Origin: Streptomyces sp. NBC_01750
GTDB lineage: Bacteria > Actinomycetota > Actinomycetes > Streptomycetales > Streptomycetaceae
NCBI RefSeq assembly: GCF_035918095.1
Contig: NZ_CP109137.1
Coordinates: forward strand, 4,466,001-4,530,000
Reading direction: 5' to 3'
Length of the DNA: 64,000 nucleotides
This document shows positions 43,482 to 55,624 of this stretch, piece after piece. A program made the position numbers and the translations under genes. The notes beneath the pieces were generated by a model, which was not told the DNA's origin, did no database searches, and worked only from the letters and a program-made list of their open reading frames with translations. Within the stretch, counting starts at the first letter, position 1, and every line of letters starts with the position of its first letter.

Positions 43482-43979
43482 TTCTCCACAGATCTGGGGA
43501 GGATCTTCCCTCCACAGCCTGGGGACTGGGAAGTTGTCCAGATTGCATCCACAGGGGCGACTGCCGGGACTTCATCACGGCAGGTCAGACGGCTGTGGAT
43601 TTGTGGCCAACTCTGTTCCACAGGCTGTGGACGCAGAAACCGTCCACAGGACGTGATCGATGTTGTCCACCGGCGACCCACAGGCTATGCCGCGTTGCCC
43701 ACAGCTTCTCCACACCCCTGTCCACTGTTCGGCAACGAACCAGCAGGTCTCACCGTGTCGAGTGAAAGGCGTCACACCAACGAGGTCGGTTGGGCTGTGG
43801 GGAACGTGGGTAAAGCTGGGGACAGCGCTGGGGAGAAGTCCCCTCAGGCTGTGCATCGGATGTGCAGAACTTTCGGGCGTCCACAGAAGAGCCGGGTTGT
43901 CCACCGGCTCCGCCCACAGGACCGGTGGACAAAAAAACGGGTCTGACCTGCGCAGATGACGTTATCCACGGTTTCCACA
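43482..43979. other. oriC: oriC: DnaA-box array between dnaA and dnaN
   Basis: The 838-bp dnaA-dnaN gap is non-coding and packed with DnaA-box-like 9-mers. Matches of 8/9 to TTGTCCACA are at 43482, 43534, 43602 (minus), 43663, 43695, 43706, 43897 and 43924 (minus). Matches of 7/9 are at 43614, 43626 (minus), 43640, 43718, 43796 (minus), 43817 (minus), 43877, 43962 and 43971. Several 6/9 sites add to these. Both orientations occur but most are on the plus strand. An A-run at 43931-43937 is the only AT-rich patch. This matches streptomycete origins, known for about nineteen degenerate boxes. Confidence 0.93.
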
Positions 43980-44191
43980 GGCCCTACTACTACTCCCACC
44001 TAGAGTTACCGGGAAATTCGCTTCGAAGAAGGCCCTGTGCACAACTGCAGCCCGGAACGTCGAGCACCTCTTGCGACGACTTGACCCCGACCCGCACCGA
44101 CTGTCGGTGCCGTACGTCAGACTGGTCCCCGGCGACACAGCCGACGACGAAGGCCAGCAGGGCGAGCGAGCAACAGCAGGAGGCGGTTCCG

Positions 44192-45322
44192 GTGAAGATC
44201 CGGGTGGAGCGCGATGTACTCGCGGAGGCGGTGGCCTGGGTGGCCCGCAGCCTTCCGGCCCGTCCGCCGGCGCCCGTACTCGCGGGCCTTCTTCTGAAGG
44301 CGGAGGACGGTGCCCTCAGCTTCTCGAGCTTCGACTACGAGGTCTCGGCCCGTGTCTCGGTGGAGGCGGAGGTGGATGAGGACGGCACCGTTCTGGTCTC
44401 CGGCCGACTGCTTGCCGACATCTGCCGCGCTCTCCCCAACCGCCCGGTGGAGATTTCCACAGACGGTGTACGAGCGACCGTGGTCTGCGGCTCCTCGCGA
44501 TTCACACTCCACACGCTGCCGGTGGAGGAGTACCCGGCGCTGCCGCAGATGCCGACCGCGACGGGCACCGTGCCCGGTGAGGTCTTCGCCTCCGCCGCCG
44601 CCCAGGTGGCCATCGCGGCCGGTCGCGACGACACGCTTCCCGTCCTCACCGGCGTGCGTATCGAGATCGAGGGCGACAGCGTCACGCTGGCCTCCACCGA
44701 CCGTTACCGCTTCGCCGTCCGCGAGTTCCTGTGGAAGCCGGAGAACCCGGATGCGTCCGCCGTGGCGCTGGTGCCCGCCAAGACGCTGCTGGACACCGCC
44801 AAGGCGCTGACCAGCGGTGACACGGTCACTCTGGCGCTCTCCGGCTCGGGTGCGGGCGAGGGGCTGATCGGTTTCGAGGGTGCCGGGCGACGGACCACGA
44901 CCCGACTGCTCGAAGGCGATCTGCCGAAGTACCGCACCCTCTTCCCCACTGAGTTCAACTCGATCGCTGTCATCGAGACCGCGCCCTTCGTGGAGGCCGT
45001 CAAGCGTGTGGCGCTCGTCGCCGAGCGGAACACCCCGGTGCGGCTCAGCTTCGAGCAGGGCGTGCTGATCCTCGAAGCCGGTTCCAGCGACGATGCACAG
45101 GCTGTGGAGCGTGTCGACGCGAACCTCGACGGCGACGACATCTCGATCGCCTTCAACCCGACCTTCCTGCTCGACGGTCTGAGCGCCATCGACTCGCCGG
45201 CCGCCCAGCTGTCCTTCACCACCTCGACCAAGCCCGCGCTGCTGAGCGGCAAGCCGGCTGTGGATGCCGAGGCCGACGAGGCGTACAAGTACCTGATCAT
45301 GCCCGTCCGGCTGTCCGGCTGA
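44192..45322 (+). CDS. dnaN: DNA polymerase III beta clamp
   Basis: 376 residues from GTG at 44192 with CAGGAGGCGG upstream. Three similar clamp domains are evident: VKIRVERDVLAEAVAWVARS, the middle GEVFASAAAQVAIAAGRDD, and FVEAVKRVALVAERNTPVRL. The C-terminal YKYLIMPVRL is the family signature next to the partner-binding cleft. It encircles DNA and holds the polymerase on. It lies directly downstream of oriC, in front of a strong terminator. Confidence 0.97.
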   Translation: MKIRVERDVLAEAVAWVARSLPARPPAPVLAGLLLKAEDGALSFSSFDYEVSARVSVEAEVDEDGTVLVSGRLLADICRALPNRPVEISTDGVRATVVCGSSRFTLHTLPVEEYPALPQMPTATGTVPGEVFASAAAQVAIAAGRDDTLPVLTGVRIEIEGDSVTLASTDRYRFAVREFLWKPENPDASAVALVPAKTLLDTAKALTSGDTVTLALSGSGAGEGLIGFEGAGRRTTTRLLEGDLPKYRTLFPTEFNSIAVIETAPFVEAVKRVALVAERNTPVRLSFEQGVLILEAGSSDDAQAVERVDANLDGDDISIAFNPTFLLDGLSAIDSPAAQLSFTTSTKPALLSGKPAVDAEADEAYKYLIMPVRLSG

Positions 45323-45351
45323 GCCTCCCGATCGGGCTGAGACGGTGTGAT

Positions 45352-45389
45352 CCCGACGGGCCTGCTTCCACCCGAGCAGGCCCGTCGGG
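45352..45389 (+). terminator. dnaN terminator
   Basis: A perfect 15-bp stem (45352-45366 with 45375-45389) around an 8-nt loop starts 30 bp after the dnaN stop. Confidence 0.8.
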
Positions 45390-45459
45390 CCGTGCGTACC
45401 GGCCGGGCGTAGGCTCAAAGCCGGGTACGAATCGGCATACAACGCTTAAGGAATCTGTG

Positions 45460-46335
45460 ATGGAGCTCGGTCTCGTCGGCCTTGGCAAGATGGGCGGCAA
45501 TATGCGCGAGCGCATCCGCCGCGCAGGCCACACTGTCATCGGCTACGACCGCAACCCGGACCTCGCCGATGTCCACAGCCTCGAGGAGCTTGTGGGCAAG
45601 CTGAAGGCCCCGCGGGTCGTGTGGGTGATGGTCCCGGCCGGCGCCGCGACCCAGTCCACCGTCGACGAGCTCGCCGATCTGCTCGAGCCGGGCGACGTGG
45701 TGGTGGACGGCGGCAACTCCCGCTGGACGGACGACGAGAAGCACGCGGTCGAGCTGGGCATCAAGCGCATCGGCTTCGTCGACTGCGGTGTCTCCGGCGG
45801 GGTCTGGGGCCTGGAGAACGGCTATGCGCTGATGTACGGCGGCGAGGCCGAGCACGTCGCGAAGGTTCAGCCGATCTTCGATGCGCTCAAGCCCGAGGGC
45901 GACTTCGGCGCGGTTCACGCGGGCAAGGTCGGCGCCGGTCACTTCGCCAAGATGGTTCACAACGGCATCGAGTACGCCATGATGCAGGCCTACGCCGAGG
46001 GCTGGGAGCTCCTGGAGAAGGTCCACTCCGTCACCGACGTACGCGAGGTATTCCGCTCCTGGCAGGCGGGCACGGTCATCCGTTCCTGGCTGCTCGACCT
46101 GGCGGTCAACGCGCTGGACGAGGACGAGCACCTGGAGAAGCTGCGCGGTTATGCACAGGACTCCGGCGAGGGCCGGTGGACTGTGGAAGCCGCGATCGAC
46201 AACGCCGTGCCGCTGCCCGCGATCACCGCGGCGCTGTTCGCTCGGTTCGCGTCCCGTCAGGACGACTCCCCGCAGATGAAGATGATCGCGGCGCTGCGCA
46301 ACCAGTTTGGCGGCCACGCGGTGGAGAGCAAGTAA
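45460..46335 (+). CDS. gnd: 6-phosphogluconate dehydrogenase, decarboxylating (short type)
   Basis: 291 residues from the ATG at 45460 (a GTG directly before it is also in frame; TTAAGGAATCT precedes). The Rossmann start ELGLVGLGKMGGNMRERIR binds NAD(P). DGGNSRWTDDE, GFVDCGVSGGVWGLENGYAL and HFAKMVHNGIEYAMMQAYAE are substrate and catalytic motifs (Lys in FAKMVHN). The short C-terminal domain marks the GndA/YqeC-like type of about 300 residues. It makes ribulose-5-phosphate and reduced cofactor. It lies between dnaN and recF in the conserved streptomycete order. Confidence 0.94.
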   Translation: MELGLVGLGKMGGNMRERIRRAGHTVIGYDRNPDLADVHSLEELVGKLKAPRVVWVMVPAGAATQSTVDELADLLEPGDVVVDGGNSRWTDDEKHAVELGIKRIGFVDCGVSGGVWGLENGYALMYGGEAEHVAKVQPIFDALKPEGDFGAVHAGKVGAGHFAKMVHNGIEYAMMQAYAEGWELLEKVHSVTDVREVFRSWQAGTVIRSWLLDLAVNALDEDEHLEKLRGYAQDSGEGRWTVEAAIDNAVPLPAITAALFARFASRQDDSPQMKMIAALRNQFGGHAVESK

Positions 46336-46365
46336 CCCTGAGCCGGGGGAGGTCGGCGTACATCC

Positions 46366-47499
46366 ATGCACGTCACGCATTTGTCGCTGGCCGACTTCCG
46401 CTCGTACGCCCGGGTCGAGGTCCCACTCGACCCGGGCGTCACCGCGTTCGTGGGGCCGAACGGGCAGGGCAAGACGAATCTCGTCGAGGCGGTCGGCTAT
46501 CTCGCGACGCTGGCCAGCCATCGGGTCTCGTCGGACGCTCCTCTGGTACGGATGGGGGCCGACCGCGCCGTCATCCGGGCCGCCGTCACACAGGGCGAGC
46601 GTTCCCAGCTGATCGAGCTGGAGCTCAACCCAGGGAAGGCGAACCGAGCCCGTATCAACAGGTCTTCACAGGTCAGACCTCGTGATGTGCTGGGGATAGT
46701 ACGGACGGTGCTGTTCGCGCCGGAGGATCTGTCTTTGGTGAAGGGCGATCCGGGCGAGCGGCGACGGTTCCTCGACGAGCTGGTCACGGCGCGGTCGCCG
46801 CGGATGGCCGGGGTGCGGTCCGACTACGAGCGGGTGCTCAAGCAGCGCAACACGCTGCTGAAGTCGGCAGCGATGGCGCGACGGCACGGCGGACGCGGGA
46901 TGGATCTGTCCACGCTGGATGTGTGGGACCAGCATCTGGCGCGGGTGGGGGCGGAGCTGCTGGCACAGCGGATCGATCTGATCGCCGCGATGCAGCCGCT
47001 GGCGGACAAGGCGTACGAGGCGCTGGCACCGGGGGGCGGGCCGGTTGCGCTGGAGTACCGTTCCTCCTCTTCTGCCGGCGGCGGGGTCTGTGCGCACGGT
47101 CGCGACGAGCTGTACGCACAGTTGATCGGCGCGCTTGCGGAGGTGCGCAAGCAGGAGATCGAGCGGGGTGTGACGCTGGTCGGTCCGCACCGCGATGAGC
47201 TGGTGCTCAAGCTGGGGCCGCTGCCGGCGAAGGGGTACGCCAGTCATGGCGAGTCCTGGTCCTACGCGCTGGCGCTGCGGCTGGCTTCGTACGAGCTGCT
47301 GCGGGCCGAAGGCAATGAGCCGGTGCTCGTCCTGGATGACGTTTTCGCGGAGCTGGACACGCGGCGTCGGGAGCGGCTCGCGGAACTGGTGGCTCCGGGT
47401 GAGCAGGTGCTGGTGACGGCGGCGGTCGACGACGATGTGCCGGGGGTGCTGGCCGGGGCGCGGTTCACGGTGGCCGACGGGGAGGTGGAGCGCGTATGA
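46366..47499 (+). CDS. recF: DNA repair/replication protein RecF
   Basis: 377 residues. The SMC-like ATPase has Walker [20 protein letters not shown], a signature-like [20 protein letters not shown], and Walker [40 protein letters not shown] is the usual start. It loads RecA at gaps with RecO and RecR. Its stop overlaps the dciA start (ATGA). Confidence 0.96.
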   Translation: MHVTHLSLADFRSYARVEVPLDPGVTAFVGPNGQGKTNLVEAVGYLATLASHRVSSDAPLVRMGADRAVIRAAVTQGERSQLIELELNPGKANRARINRSSQVRPRDVLGIVRTVLFAPEDLSLVKGDPGERRRFLDELVTARSPRMAGVRSDYERVLKQRNTLLKSAAMARRHGGRGMDLSTLDVWDQHLARVGAELLAQRIDLIAAMQPLADKAYEALAPGGGPVALEYRSSSSAGGGVCAHGRDELYAQLIGALAEVRKQEIERGVTLVGPHRDELVLKLGPLPAKGYASHGESWSYALALRLASYELLRAEGNEPVLVLDDVFAELDTRRRERLAELVAPGEQVLVTAAVDDDVPGVLAGARFTVADGEVERV

Positions 47500-48050
47500 G
47501 CGAAGGGCCGGTGGGGTCCGGGGAGCCTGCGGAGTCGCCGAAGGTGCCCGAGTCGTCGGGCGTTGACCTGGCGCGGGTCGCGCTGCGCGCGGCGAAGGAA
47601 CAGGCGAAGGCGCAGGGGGCGGCGGCTCAGCAGAAGAAGCAGGCCAGGCGGGGCGGCGGGCTGAGGTCGGGGGCGCGGGCGGACGGGCGTGATCCGCTGC
47701 CGCTCGGGGCGGCGATCAACCGGCTGATCACCGAGCGGGGCTGGGAGACGCCGGCCGCGGTGGGCGGCGTGATGGGGCGCTGGCCGCAGATCGTGGGCCC
47801 GGACCTGGCGAACCACTGCGTACCGCAGAAGTACGACGAGGACGAGCGTGTGCTGACCGTGCAGTGCGACTCGACGGCGTGGGCGACGCAGCTGCGGTTG
47901 CTGGCGCCGCGGCTGGTGGCGCGGCTGAACGAGGACCTGGGGCAGGGGACCGTAAAGCTGATCAAGGTGCTGGGGCCGGGTGGGCCGCCGCGGCGGTATG
48001 GGCCGTTGAGGGCGCCGGGGAGTGTGGGGCCGGGCGACACGTACGGCTGA
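47496..48050 (+). CDS. dciA: DciA family (DUF721) helicase-loading protein
   Basis: 184 residues. The C-terminal DUF721/DciA domain (about 70-165) has [40 protein letters not shown] and [20 protein letters not shown]. The N-terminal 60 residues are charged and Ala/Gln/Lys-rich. DciA is the ancestral DnaB operator/loader in bacteria lacking DnaC/DnaI, consistent with the absence of those here. It overlaps recF by 4 bp. Confidence 0.93.
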   Translation: MSEGPVGSGEPAESPKVPESSGVDLARVALRAAKEQAKAQGAAAQQKKQARRGGGLRSGARADGRDPLPLGAAINRLITERGWETPAAVGGVMGRWPQIVGPDLANHCVPQKYDEDERVLTVQCDSTAWATQLRLLAPRLVARLNEDLGQGTVKLIKVLGPGGPPRRYGPLRAPGSVGPGDTYG

Positions 48051-50914
<2,864 letters not shown>

Positions 50915-50955
50915 GTCGGTCTCAGCTGACCGCTTCGAAAGGATCTTGACCAGCA

Positions 50956-53547
50956 ATGGCCGACGAGAACACTCCCGCCATCACTGAAGAAGAAGAGCAG
51001 ACTCTGCGGATCGAGCCCGTCGGGCTCGAGACGGAGATGCAGCGCTCGTATCTCGACTACGCGATGTCCGTCATCGTCTCGCGTGCGCTGCCCGACGTAC
51101 GGGACGGTCTCAAGCCCGTCCACCGCCGTGTGCTCTACGCGATGTACGACGGCGGCTACCGGCCCGAGAAGGGCTTCTACAAGTGCGCCCGCGTCGTCGG
51201 CGACGTCATGGGTACGTACCACCCGCACGGCGACTCCTCGATCTACGACGCCCTGGTCCGGCTGGCTCAGCCGTGGTCGATGCGTATGCCGCTGGTGGAC
51301 TCCAACGGCAACTTCGGTTCCCCGGGCAACGACCCGGCCGCAGCCATGCGGTACACCGAGTGCAAGCTGATGCCGCAGTCGATGGAGATGCTCCGGGACA
51401 TCGACGAGGAGACCGTCGACTTCCAGGACAACTACGACGGCCGCAACCAGGAGCCGACGGTCCTGCCGGCGCGCTTCCCGAACCTCCTGGTCAACGGCTC
51501 GGCCGGCATCGCGGTCGGTATGGCGACCAACATCCCGCCGCACAATCTGCGCGAGGTCGCGGCCGGCGCGCAGTGGGCGCTGGAGCACCCGGACGCTACG
51601 CACGAGGAGCTGCTCGACGCGCTCATCGAGCGGATCAAGGGTCCGGACTTCCCGTCCGGTGCCCTGGTCGTGGGCCGCAAGGGCATCGAGGAGGCGTACC
51701 GCACCGGTCGTGGCTCCATCACGATGCGCGCGGTCGTCGAGGTCGAGGAGATCCAGAACCGCCAGTGTCTGGTGGTCACGGAGCTTCCGTACCAGACCAA
51801 CCCGGACAATCTCGCGCAGAAGATCGCCGACCTGGTGAAGGACGCCAAGATCGGCGGCATCGCGGATGTGCGGGACGAGACCTCGTCCCGCACCGGCCAG
51901 CGCCTGGTCATCGTGCTCAAGCGGGACGCCGTCGCCAAGGTCGTGCTGAACAACCTCTACAAGCACACCGATCTCCAGACGAACTTCGGCGCGAACATGC
52001 TGGCTCTGGTCGACGGCGTGCCGCGCACGCTGTCGCTGGACGCCTTCATCCGCCACTGGGTGCACCACCAGATCGAGGTCATCGTCCGGCGCACGAAGTT
52101 CCGTCTGCGCAAGGCGGAGGAGCGGGCGCACATCCTGCGCGGTCTGCTCAAGGCGCTGGACGCGATCGACGAGGTCATCGCGCTGATCCGGCGCAGTGAC
52201 ACGGTCGAGATCGCGCGCGAGGGCCTGATGGGTCTGCTCTCGATCGACGAGATCCAGGCCAACGCCATCCTCGAGATGCAGCTGCGCCGACTGGCAGCCC
52301 TGGAGCGGCAGAAGATCGTCGCCGAGCACGACGAGCTGCAGGCCAAGATCAATGAGTACAACGCGATCCTGGCCTCGCCCGGGAAGCAGCGTCAGATCGT
52401 CAGCGAGGAACTGAACGTCATCGTCGAGAAGTTCGGCGATGACCGGCGTTCCAAGCTGGTGCCCTTCGACGGTGACATGTCCATCGAGGACCTGATCGCC
52501 GAGGAGGACATCGTCGTCACCATCTCGCGTGGCGGCTATGTGAAGCGTACGAAGACGGACGACTACCGCTCGCAGAAGCGCGGCGGCAAGGGCGTCCGCG
52601 GTACGAAGCTGAAGGAAGACGACATCGTCGACCACTTCTTCGTCTCGACGACGCACCACTGGCTGCTGTTCTTCACCAACAAGGGTCGGGTCTACCGCGC
52701 CAAGGCGTACGAGCTTCCCGACGCCGGCCGGGACGCGCGCGGCCAGCACGTCGCCAACCTGCTGGCCTTCCAGCCGGACGAGCAGATCGCCGAGATCCTG
52801 GCGATCCGCGACTACGACGCCGCGCCCTATCTGGTGCTCGCCACCAAGGGCGGTCTGGTGAAGAAGACGCCGCTCAAGGACTACGACTCGCCCCGGTCGG
52901 GCGGTGTCATCGCGATCAACCTCCGGGAGACGGAGGACGGCAGCGACGACGAGCTGATCGGCGCGGAGCTGGTGTCGGCAGAGGATGATCTGCTGCTCAT
53001 CAGCAGGAAGGCGCAGTCGATCCGGTTCACCGCCACGGACGATGCGCTGCGTCCGATGGGGCGGGCGACATCGGGTGTGAAGGGGATGAGTTTCCGTGAG
53101 GGCGACGAGCTCCTCTCGATGAATGTTGTCCGGCCGGGTACGTTCGTGTTCACTGCCACCGATGGCGGGTACGCGAAGCGGACCGCTGTCGACGACTATC
53201 GCGTCCAGGGTCGTGGCGGCCTCGGTATCAAGGCCGCCAAGATCGTGGAGGACCGCGGTTCGCTCGTGGGTGCGCTGGTGGTCGAGGAGACGGATGAGAT
53301 CCTCGCCATCACGCTCGGCGGCGGTGTGATTCGTACGCGAGTCAATGAAGTCAGGGAGACGGGCCGTGACACCATGGGCGTCCAACTGATCAACCTGGGC
53401 AAGCGCGATGCCGTGGTCGGTATCGCTCGTAACGCCGAGGCCGGTCGTGAGGCCGAAGAGGTCGAAGGGACCGTAGAGGCCGACGTTGAGACGGTCGAGG
53501 CGGCAGTCGAGGGCACTGAGCCCTCGGCCGGGGAGCACGAGGAGTAA
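50956..53547 (+). CDS. gyrA: DNA gyrase subunit A
   Basis: 863 residues. The cleavage domain includes the quinolone pocket [12 protein letters not shown] with Ser94 and Asp98 (E. coli Ser83 and Asp87), the sensitive-type residues, and catalytic Tyr133 in [11 protein letters not shown]. The long coiled-coil and C-gate follow. The C-terminal beta-pinwheel contains the GyrA box [11 protein letters not shown], required for wrapping DNA. The last 40 residues are acidic Glu/Val repeats. GAAAGG precedes the ATG. Four bases separate its stop from the DUF3566 start, so all three genes form one operon. Confidence 0.97.
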   Translation: MADENTPAITEEEEQTLRIEPVGLETEMQRSYLDYAMSVIVSRALPDVRDGLKPVHRRVLYAMYDGGYRPEKGFYKCARVVGDVMGTYHPHGDSSIYDALVRLAQPWSMRMPLVDSNGNFGSPGNDPAAAMRYTECKLMPQSMEMLRDIDEETVDFQDNYDGRNQEPTVLPARFPNLLVNGSAGIAVGMATNIPPHNLREVAAGAQWALEHPDATHEELLDALIERIKGPDFPSGALVVGRKGIEEAYRTGRGSITMRAVVEVEEIQNRQCLVVTELPYQTNPDNLAQKIADLVKDAKIGGIADVRDETSSRTGQRLVIVLKRDAVAKVVLNNLYKHTDLQTNFGANMLALVDGVPRTLSLDAFIRHWVHHQIEVIVRRTKFRLRKAEERAHILRGLLKALDAIDEVIALIRRSDTVEIAREGLMGLLSIDEIQANAILEMQLRRLAALERQKIVAEHDELQAKINEYNAILASPGKQRQIVSEELNVIVEKFGDDRRSKLVPFDGDMSIEDLIAEEDIVVTISRGGYVKRTKTDDYRSQKRGGKGVRGTKLKEDDIVDHFFVSTTHHWLLFFTNKGRVYRAKAYELPDAGRDARGQHVANLLAFQPDEQIAEILAIRDYDAAPYLVLATKGGLVKKTPLKDYDSPRSGGVIAINLRETEDGSDDELIGAELVSAEDDLLLISRKAQSIRFTATDDALRPMGRATSGVKGMSFREGDELLSMNVVRPGTFVFTATDGGYAKRTAVDDYRVQGRGGLGIKAAKIVEDRGSLVGALVVEETDEILAITLGGGVIRTRVNEVRETGRDTMGVQLINLGKRDAVVGIARNAEAGREAEEVEGTVEADVETVEAAVEGTEPSAGEHEE

Positions 53548-53550
53548 AGC

Positions 53551-54183
53551 GTGAGTGGAGCCACGGGCGCCGGATCGGCCGCTTCCGGAGCGAGCGGTGC
53601 CCGTGGCCCTGCCGCGGACTCCCAGGGGGTTACGGTGGCGGGCACCCGGGGGCCCCAGCCCCCGTACGAGACATACGGCGGCGAGCAGCCGGCGCAGCCG
53701 TACCACCCGCCCCAGGCGTATCCCTCGCCGCCGGGCGTGGACCAGGCGCAGGGCGGACAGCAGGCGGGCACCGCCGTGCGGCGGCCGCGGACCGGGGCGC
53801 GTACGACGCCGCGCACCCGCAAGGCGCGGCTGCGGGTGGCCAAGGCCGACCCGTGGTCGGTGATGAAGGTCAGTTTCCTGCTCTCCATCGCGCTGGGCAT
53901 CTGCACGGTGATCGCGGCCGCGGTGCTGTGGATGGTCATGGACGCCATGGGCGTCTTCTCCACGGTTGGCGGGACGATCAGCGAGGCCACCGGCTCGAAC
54001 GAGAGCAATGGTTTCGATCTTCAGTCGTTCCTGTCGCTGCCGAGGGTGCTGGTCTTCACCTCGGTCATCGCGGTGATCGATGTGGTGCTGGCCACAGCGC
54101 TGGCGACGCTCGGGGCGTTCATCTACAACCTGTCCGCAGGTTTCGTCGGCGGTGTCGAGCTCACGCTGGCGGAGGACGAGTAA
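53551..54183 (+). CDS. DUF3566 domain membrane protein
   Basis: 210 residues starting at GTG 53551, 4 bases after gyrA. The first 95 residues are a Pro/Gln/Tyr/Gly-rich cytoplasmic tail. The DUF3566 domain follows with VAKADPWSVMKVSFLLSIAL and helix 1, an outer loop with SFLSLPRVLVFTSVIAVIDV as helix 2, and FIYNLSAGFVGGVELTLAED at the C-terminus. The same family sits after gyrA in mycobacteria and other actinobacteria. Its function is unknown, but the location is strongly conserved. Confidence 0.9.
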   Translation: MSGATGAGSAASGASGARGPAADSQGVTVAGTRGPQPPYETYGGEQPAQPYHPPQAYPSPPGVDQAQGGQQAGTAVRRPRTGARTTPRTRKARLRVAKADPWSVMKVSFLLSIALGICTVIAAAVLWMVMDAMGVFSTVGGTISEATGSNESNGFDLQSFLSLPRVLVFTSVIAVIDVVLATALATLGAFIYNLSAGFVGGVELTLAEDE

Positions 54184-54189
54184 CCGATT

Positions 54190-54218
54190 TTGGCGCTGCC
54201 AGGCACGTGCGCTAATCT
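54190..54218 (+). promoter_or_regulatory. Promoter of tRNA-Ile
   Basis: TTGGCG (54190-54195) and TAATCT (54213-54218) are spaced by 17 bp, 25 bp before the tRNA. This fits a housekeeping-sigma promoter. Confidence 0.6.
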
Positions 54219-54242
54219 TCAGAGGTCAGCGCAGAGCGCGGC

Positions 54243-54319
54243 GGGGCTATAGCTCAGTTGGTTAGAGCGCATCCCTGATAAGGATGAGGCCACAGGTTCA
54301 AATCCTGTTAGCCCCACCA
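54243..54319 (+). tRNA. tRNA-Ile (GAT anticodon)
   Basis: 77 nt with a 7-bp acceptor stem (GGGGCTA with TAGCCCC), a D arm starting AGCTCAGTTGGTTAGAGC, anticodon loop CTGATAA with GAT, a T arm ACAGG-TTCAAAT-CCTGT and an encoded CCA. It lies just after the gyrase operon, a conserved actinobacterial position. The 3' half is repeated about 1.15 kb downstream, consistent with use as an integration target. Confidence 0.98.
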
Positions 54320-54323
54320 GCCG

Positions 54324-54357
54324 AAAGACCCCCAGGTGATCAAGCCTGGGGGTCTTT
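54324..54357 (+). terminator. Terminator after tRNA-Ile
   Basis: A perfect 13-bp stem (54324-54336 with 54345-54357) around an 8-nt loop ends in TTTT. Confidence 0.85.
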
Positions 54358-54361
54358 TGCA

Positions 54362-54559
54362 TCAGTAGCTGACATCAGCCGATGAGCGGATCTTCCAGTG
54401 GTCAGCGAGCAGAGCCGCCTCACGCCGATCTTCGCCCGCTGTCTTCCGCTCGAGCTCTTGCAGGAACCGCCGTTCCTCCGGCGCGCCGACTCTCAACTTG
54501 GGCAGGGCAGCACGGCCTGAGACGACTCGGTCTCGAGGTCTGTCAGCACCAGGCCGTCG
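54362..54559 (-). pseudogene. C-terminal gene fragment next to tRNA-Ile
   Basis: An open minus-strand frame with coding-like character ends ...GAPEERRFLQELERKTAGED, REAALLADHWKIRSSADVSY and stop at 54362. It is open from an in-frame stop at 54560 and lacks a good start codon, so it appears to be the 3' remnant of a longer gene cut off at its 5' side. The family is not recognised. Its place right beside the tRNA suggests leftover cargo of an integrated element. Confidence 0.4.
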
Positions 54560-54653
54560 TCATCGCGCTGAGTGTCCGGATCACTTGACCGCACTCACTC
54601 GTGCCGACTGAGTTTGCCGTGGTGGCGCGGGGCCAGAGGCTAGGTTCAGCGCC

Positions 54654-55124
54654 ATGATCACTCAGATAGTGACGCTGGTTGGCGTCCTGATCGGTGCCTT
54701 GACCTCATTTCTGGCCACGACGATGGCTGAGCGTGCCCGCTACCAACGGGCCATGACGACCCGCTGGGACGAACGCAAGCTCGACACGTACATCGAGTAC
54801 GCCTCGTGCGTGAAAGAGATATCCAGTACCGCGAAACGAGCCCGGCAGGCGGAGGCGGGAACGGAGACGCACGCAGAGTATTCCGCAGCCATGGAGGCGG
54901 CCGAGCTGAGGCGCTCGGTGCTCTTCGAGACCTTGGTCCTTCTGGCCTCGCCGGCGGCGATCAAGGCTGCCCACGAGGTCAACCTTGTCCTGTGGCAGGA
55001 GGTGATCGCGACTCGCAACAACAACGGGACGCCGGTGCAGGGGGATCTCGTGGCCCTGATGAACGACTACCACGAGCGGGCCCGGATCGATTTGGGCATC
55101 CCCCGCAGCCCCTGGCAGCAATAG
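54654..55124 (+). CDS. Hypothetical protein with N-terminal membrane anchor
   Basis: 156 residues. MITQIVTLVGVLIGALTSFL is a single N-terminal helix, followed by a charged, mostly helical domain: ATTMAERARYQRAMTTRWDE, then AMEAAELRRSVLFETLVLLA. It may be cytoplasmic and membrane-tethered. No family is recognised. It is the only intact gene between tRNA-Ile and its duplicated 3' end and so is likely cargo of the element scar. Less extreme GC at some codon third positions fits horizontal origin but is not conclusive. Confidence 0.7.
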   Translation: MITQIVTLVGVLIGALTSFLATTMAERARYQRAMTTRWDERKLDTYIEYASCVKEISSTAKRARQAEAGTETHAEYSAAMEAAELRRSVLFETLVLLASPAAIKAAHEVNLVLWQEVIATRNNNGTPVQGDLVALMNDYHERARIDLGIPRSPWQQ

Positions 55125-55424
55125 GACCCCGGGTTTCTCTACCTCAATTCAAGGCTCGCCGCGCGACCCGGGGTTCGGGGGCAGGGGTGGATACGGTGCG
55201 TCCGGCTGTCATCGGAGCATCGTCCCGGGCGGCATCAGTGCGGTACAGAGATGCCGTCCCCCACGGTGCTCGTCGGGCGCACGCACCGTGTCAAGCCCGG
55301 TGTTTTTACCGACATCAGCGCCTGACACCAACAGGCACGAACGGCGACGGTTACGGCCGGACCCAAGCGGCCACCTACCCAGGTGAAACGGCTGCATCCC
55401 TTGGCGTAGCAGGGGTGAGACCGA
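55125..55424. other. Non-coding remnant region in the tRNA-Ile scar
   Basis: 300 bp with no convincing gene. Short open frames exist on both strands, but one (minus, ending near 55235) merely reads the antisense of the tRNA duplication (GFEPVASSLSG) into junk. No integrase motif was recognised. Confidence 0.55.
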
Positions 55425-55468
55425 CCTGATAGGGATGAGGCCACAGGTTCAAACCCTGTTAGTCCCAC
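55425..55468 (+). repeat. Duplicated 3' half of tRNA-Ile, attachment-site remnant
   Basis: 44 bases match tRNA-Ile positions 54274-54317 with three substitutions, covering the anticodon-loop edge, variable loop, T arm and the 3' acceptor strand but not CCA. No 5' tRNA half is present, so it is not a functional tRNA. This is what remains when a tRNA-targeting integrase inserts an element, flanking it with att repeats. Confidence 0.8.
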
Positions 55469-55477
55469 AGTTGTGTT

Positions 55478-55510
55478 TCGGCCCGGACGGAGATTCTCCG
55501 TCCGGGCCGA
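55478..55510 (+). terminator. Terminator after the tRNA-Ile repeat
   Basis: A perfect 14-bp stem (55478-55491 with 55497-55510) around a 5-nt loop starts 10 bp after the duplicated tRNA end. It may be the original terminator of tRNA-Ile before insertion. Confidence 0.78.
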
Positions 55511-55548
55511 TCGCTTTCTCCGAAGCCGTAGTTGGGGCGCACGCAGGT

Positions 55549-55578
55549 CACCGATCGGTATCGGTCGGTGTGTATAGT
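55549..55578 (+). promoter_or_regulatory. Promoter and inverted repeat before the DLW-39 gene
   Basis: TATAGT at 55573-55578 is a good -10. No clear -35 is present; instead CACCGA (55549-55554) and TCGGTG (55565-55570) form an inverted pair in that place. This suggests an activator- or repressor-dependent promoter. Confidence 0.45.
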
Positions 55579-55624
55579 CGGGCGCCAGAAGTCCTCATAC
55601 GTCAAGGAAAGACGAGGTCGCGCG

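Noticed and set aside
55235..55468. A minus-strand frame starting MGLTGFEPVASSLSG
   Set aside because: Its opening is simply the antisense translation of the duplicated tRNA-Ile 3' end, a well-known false gene type.
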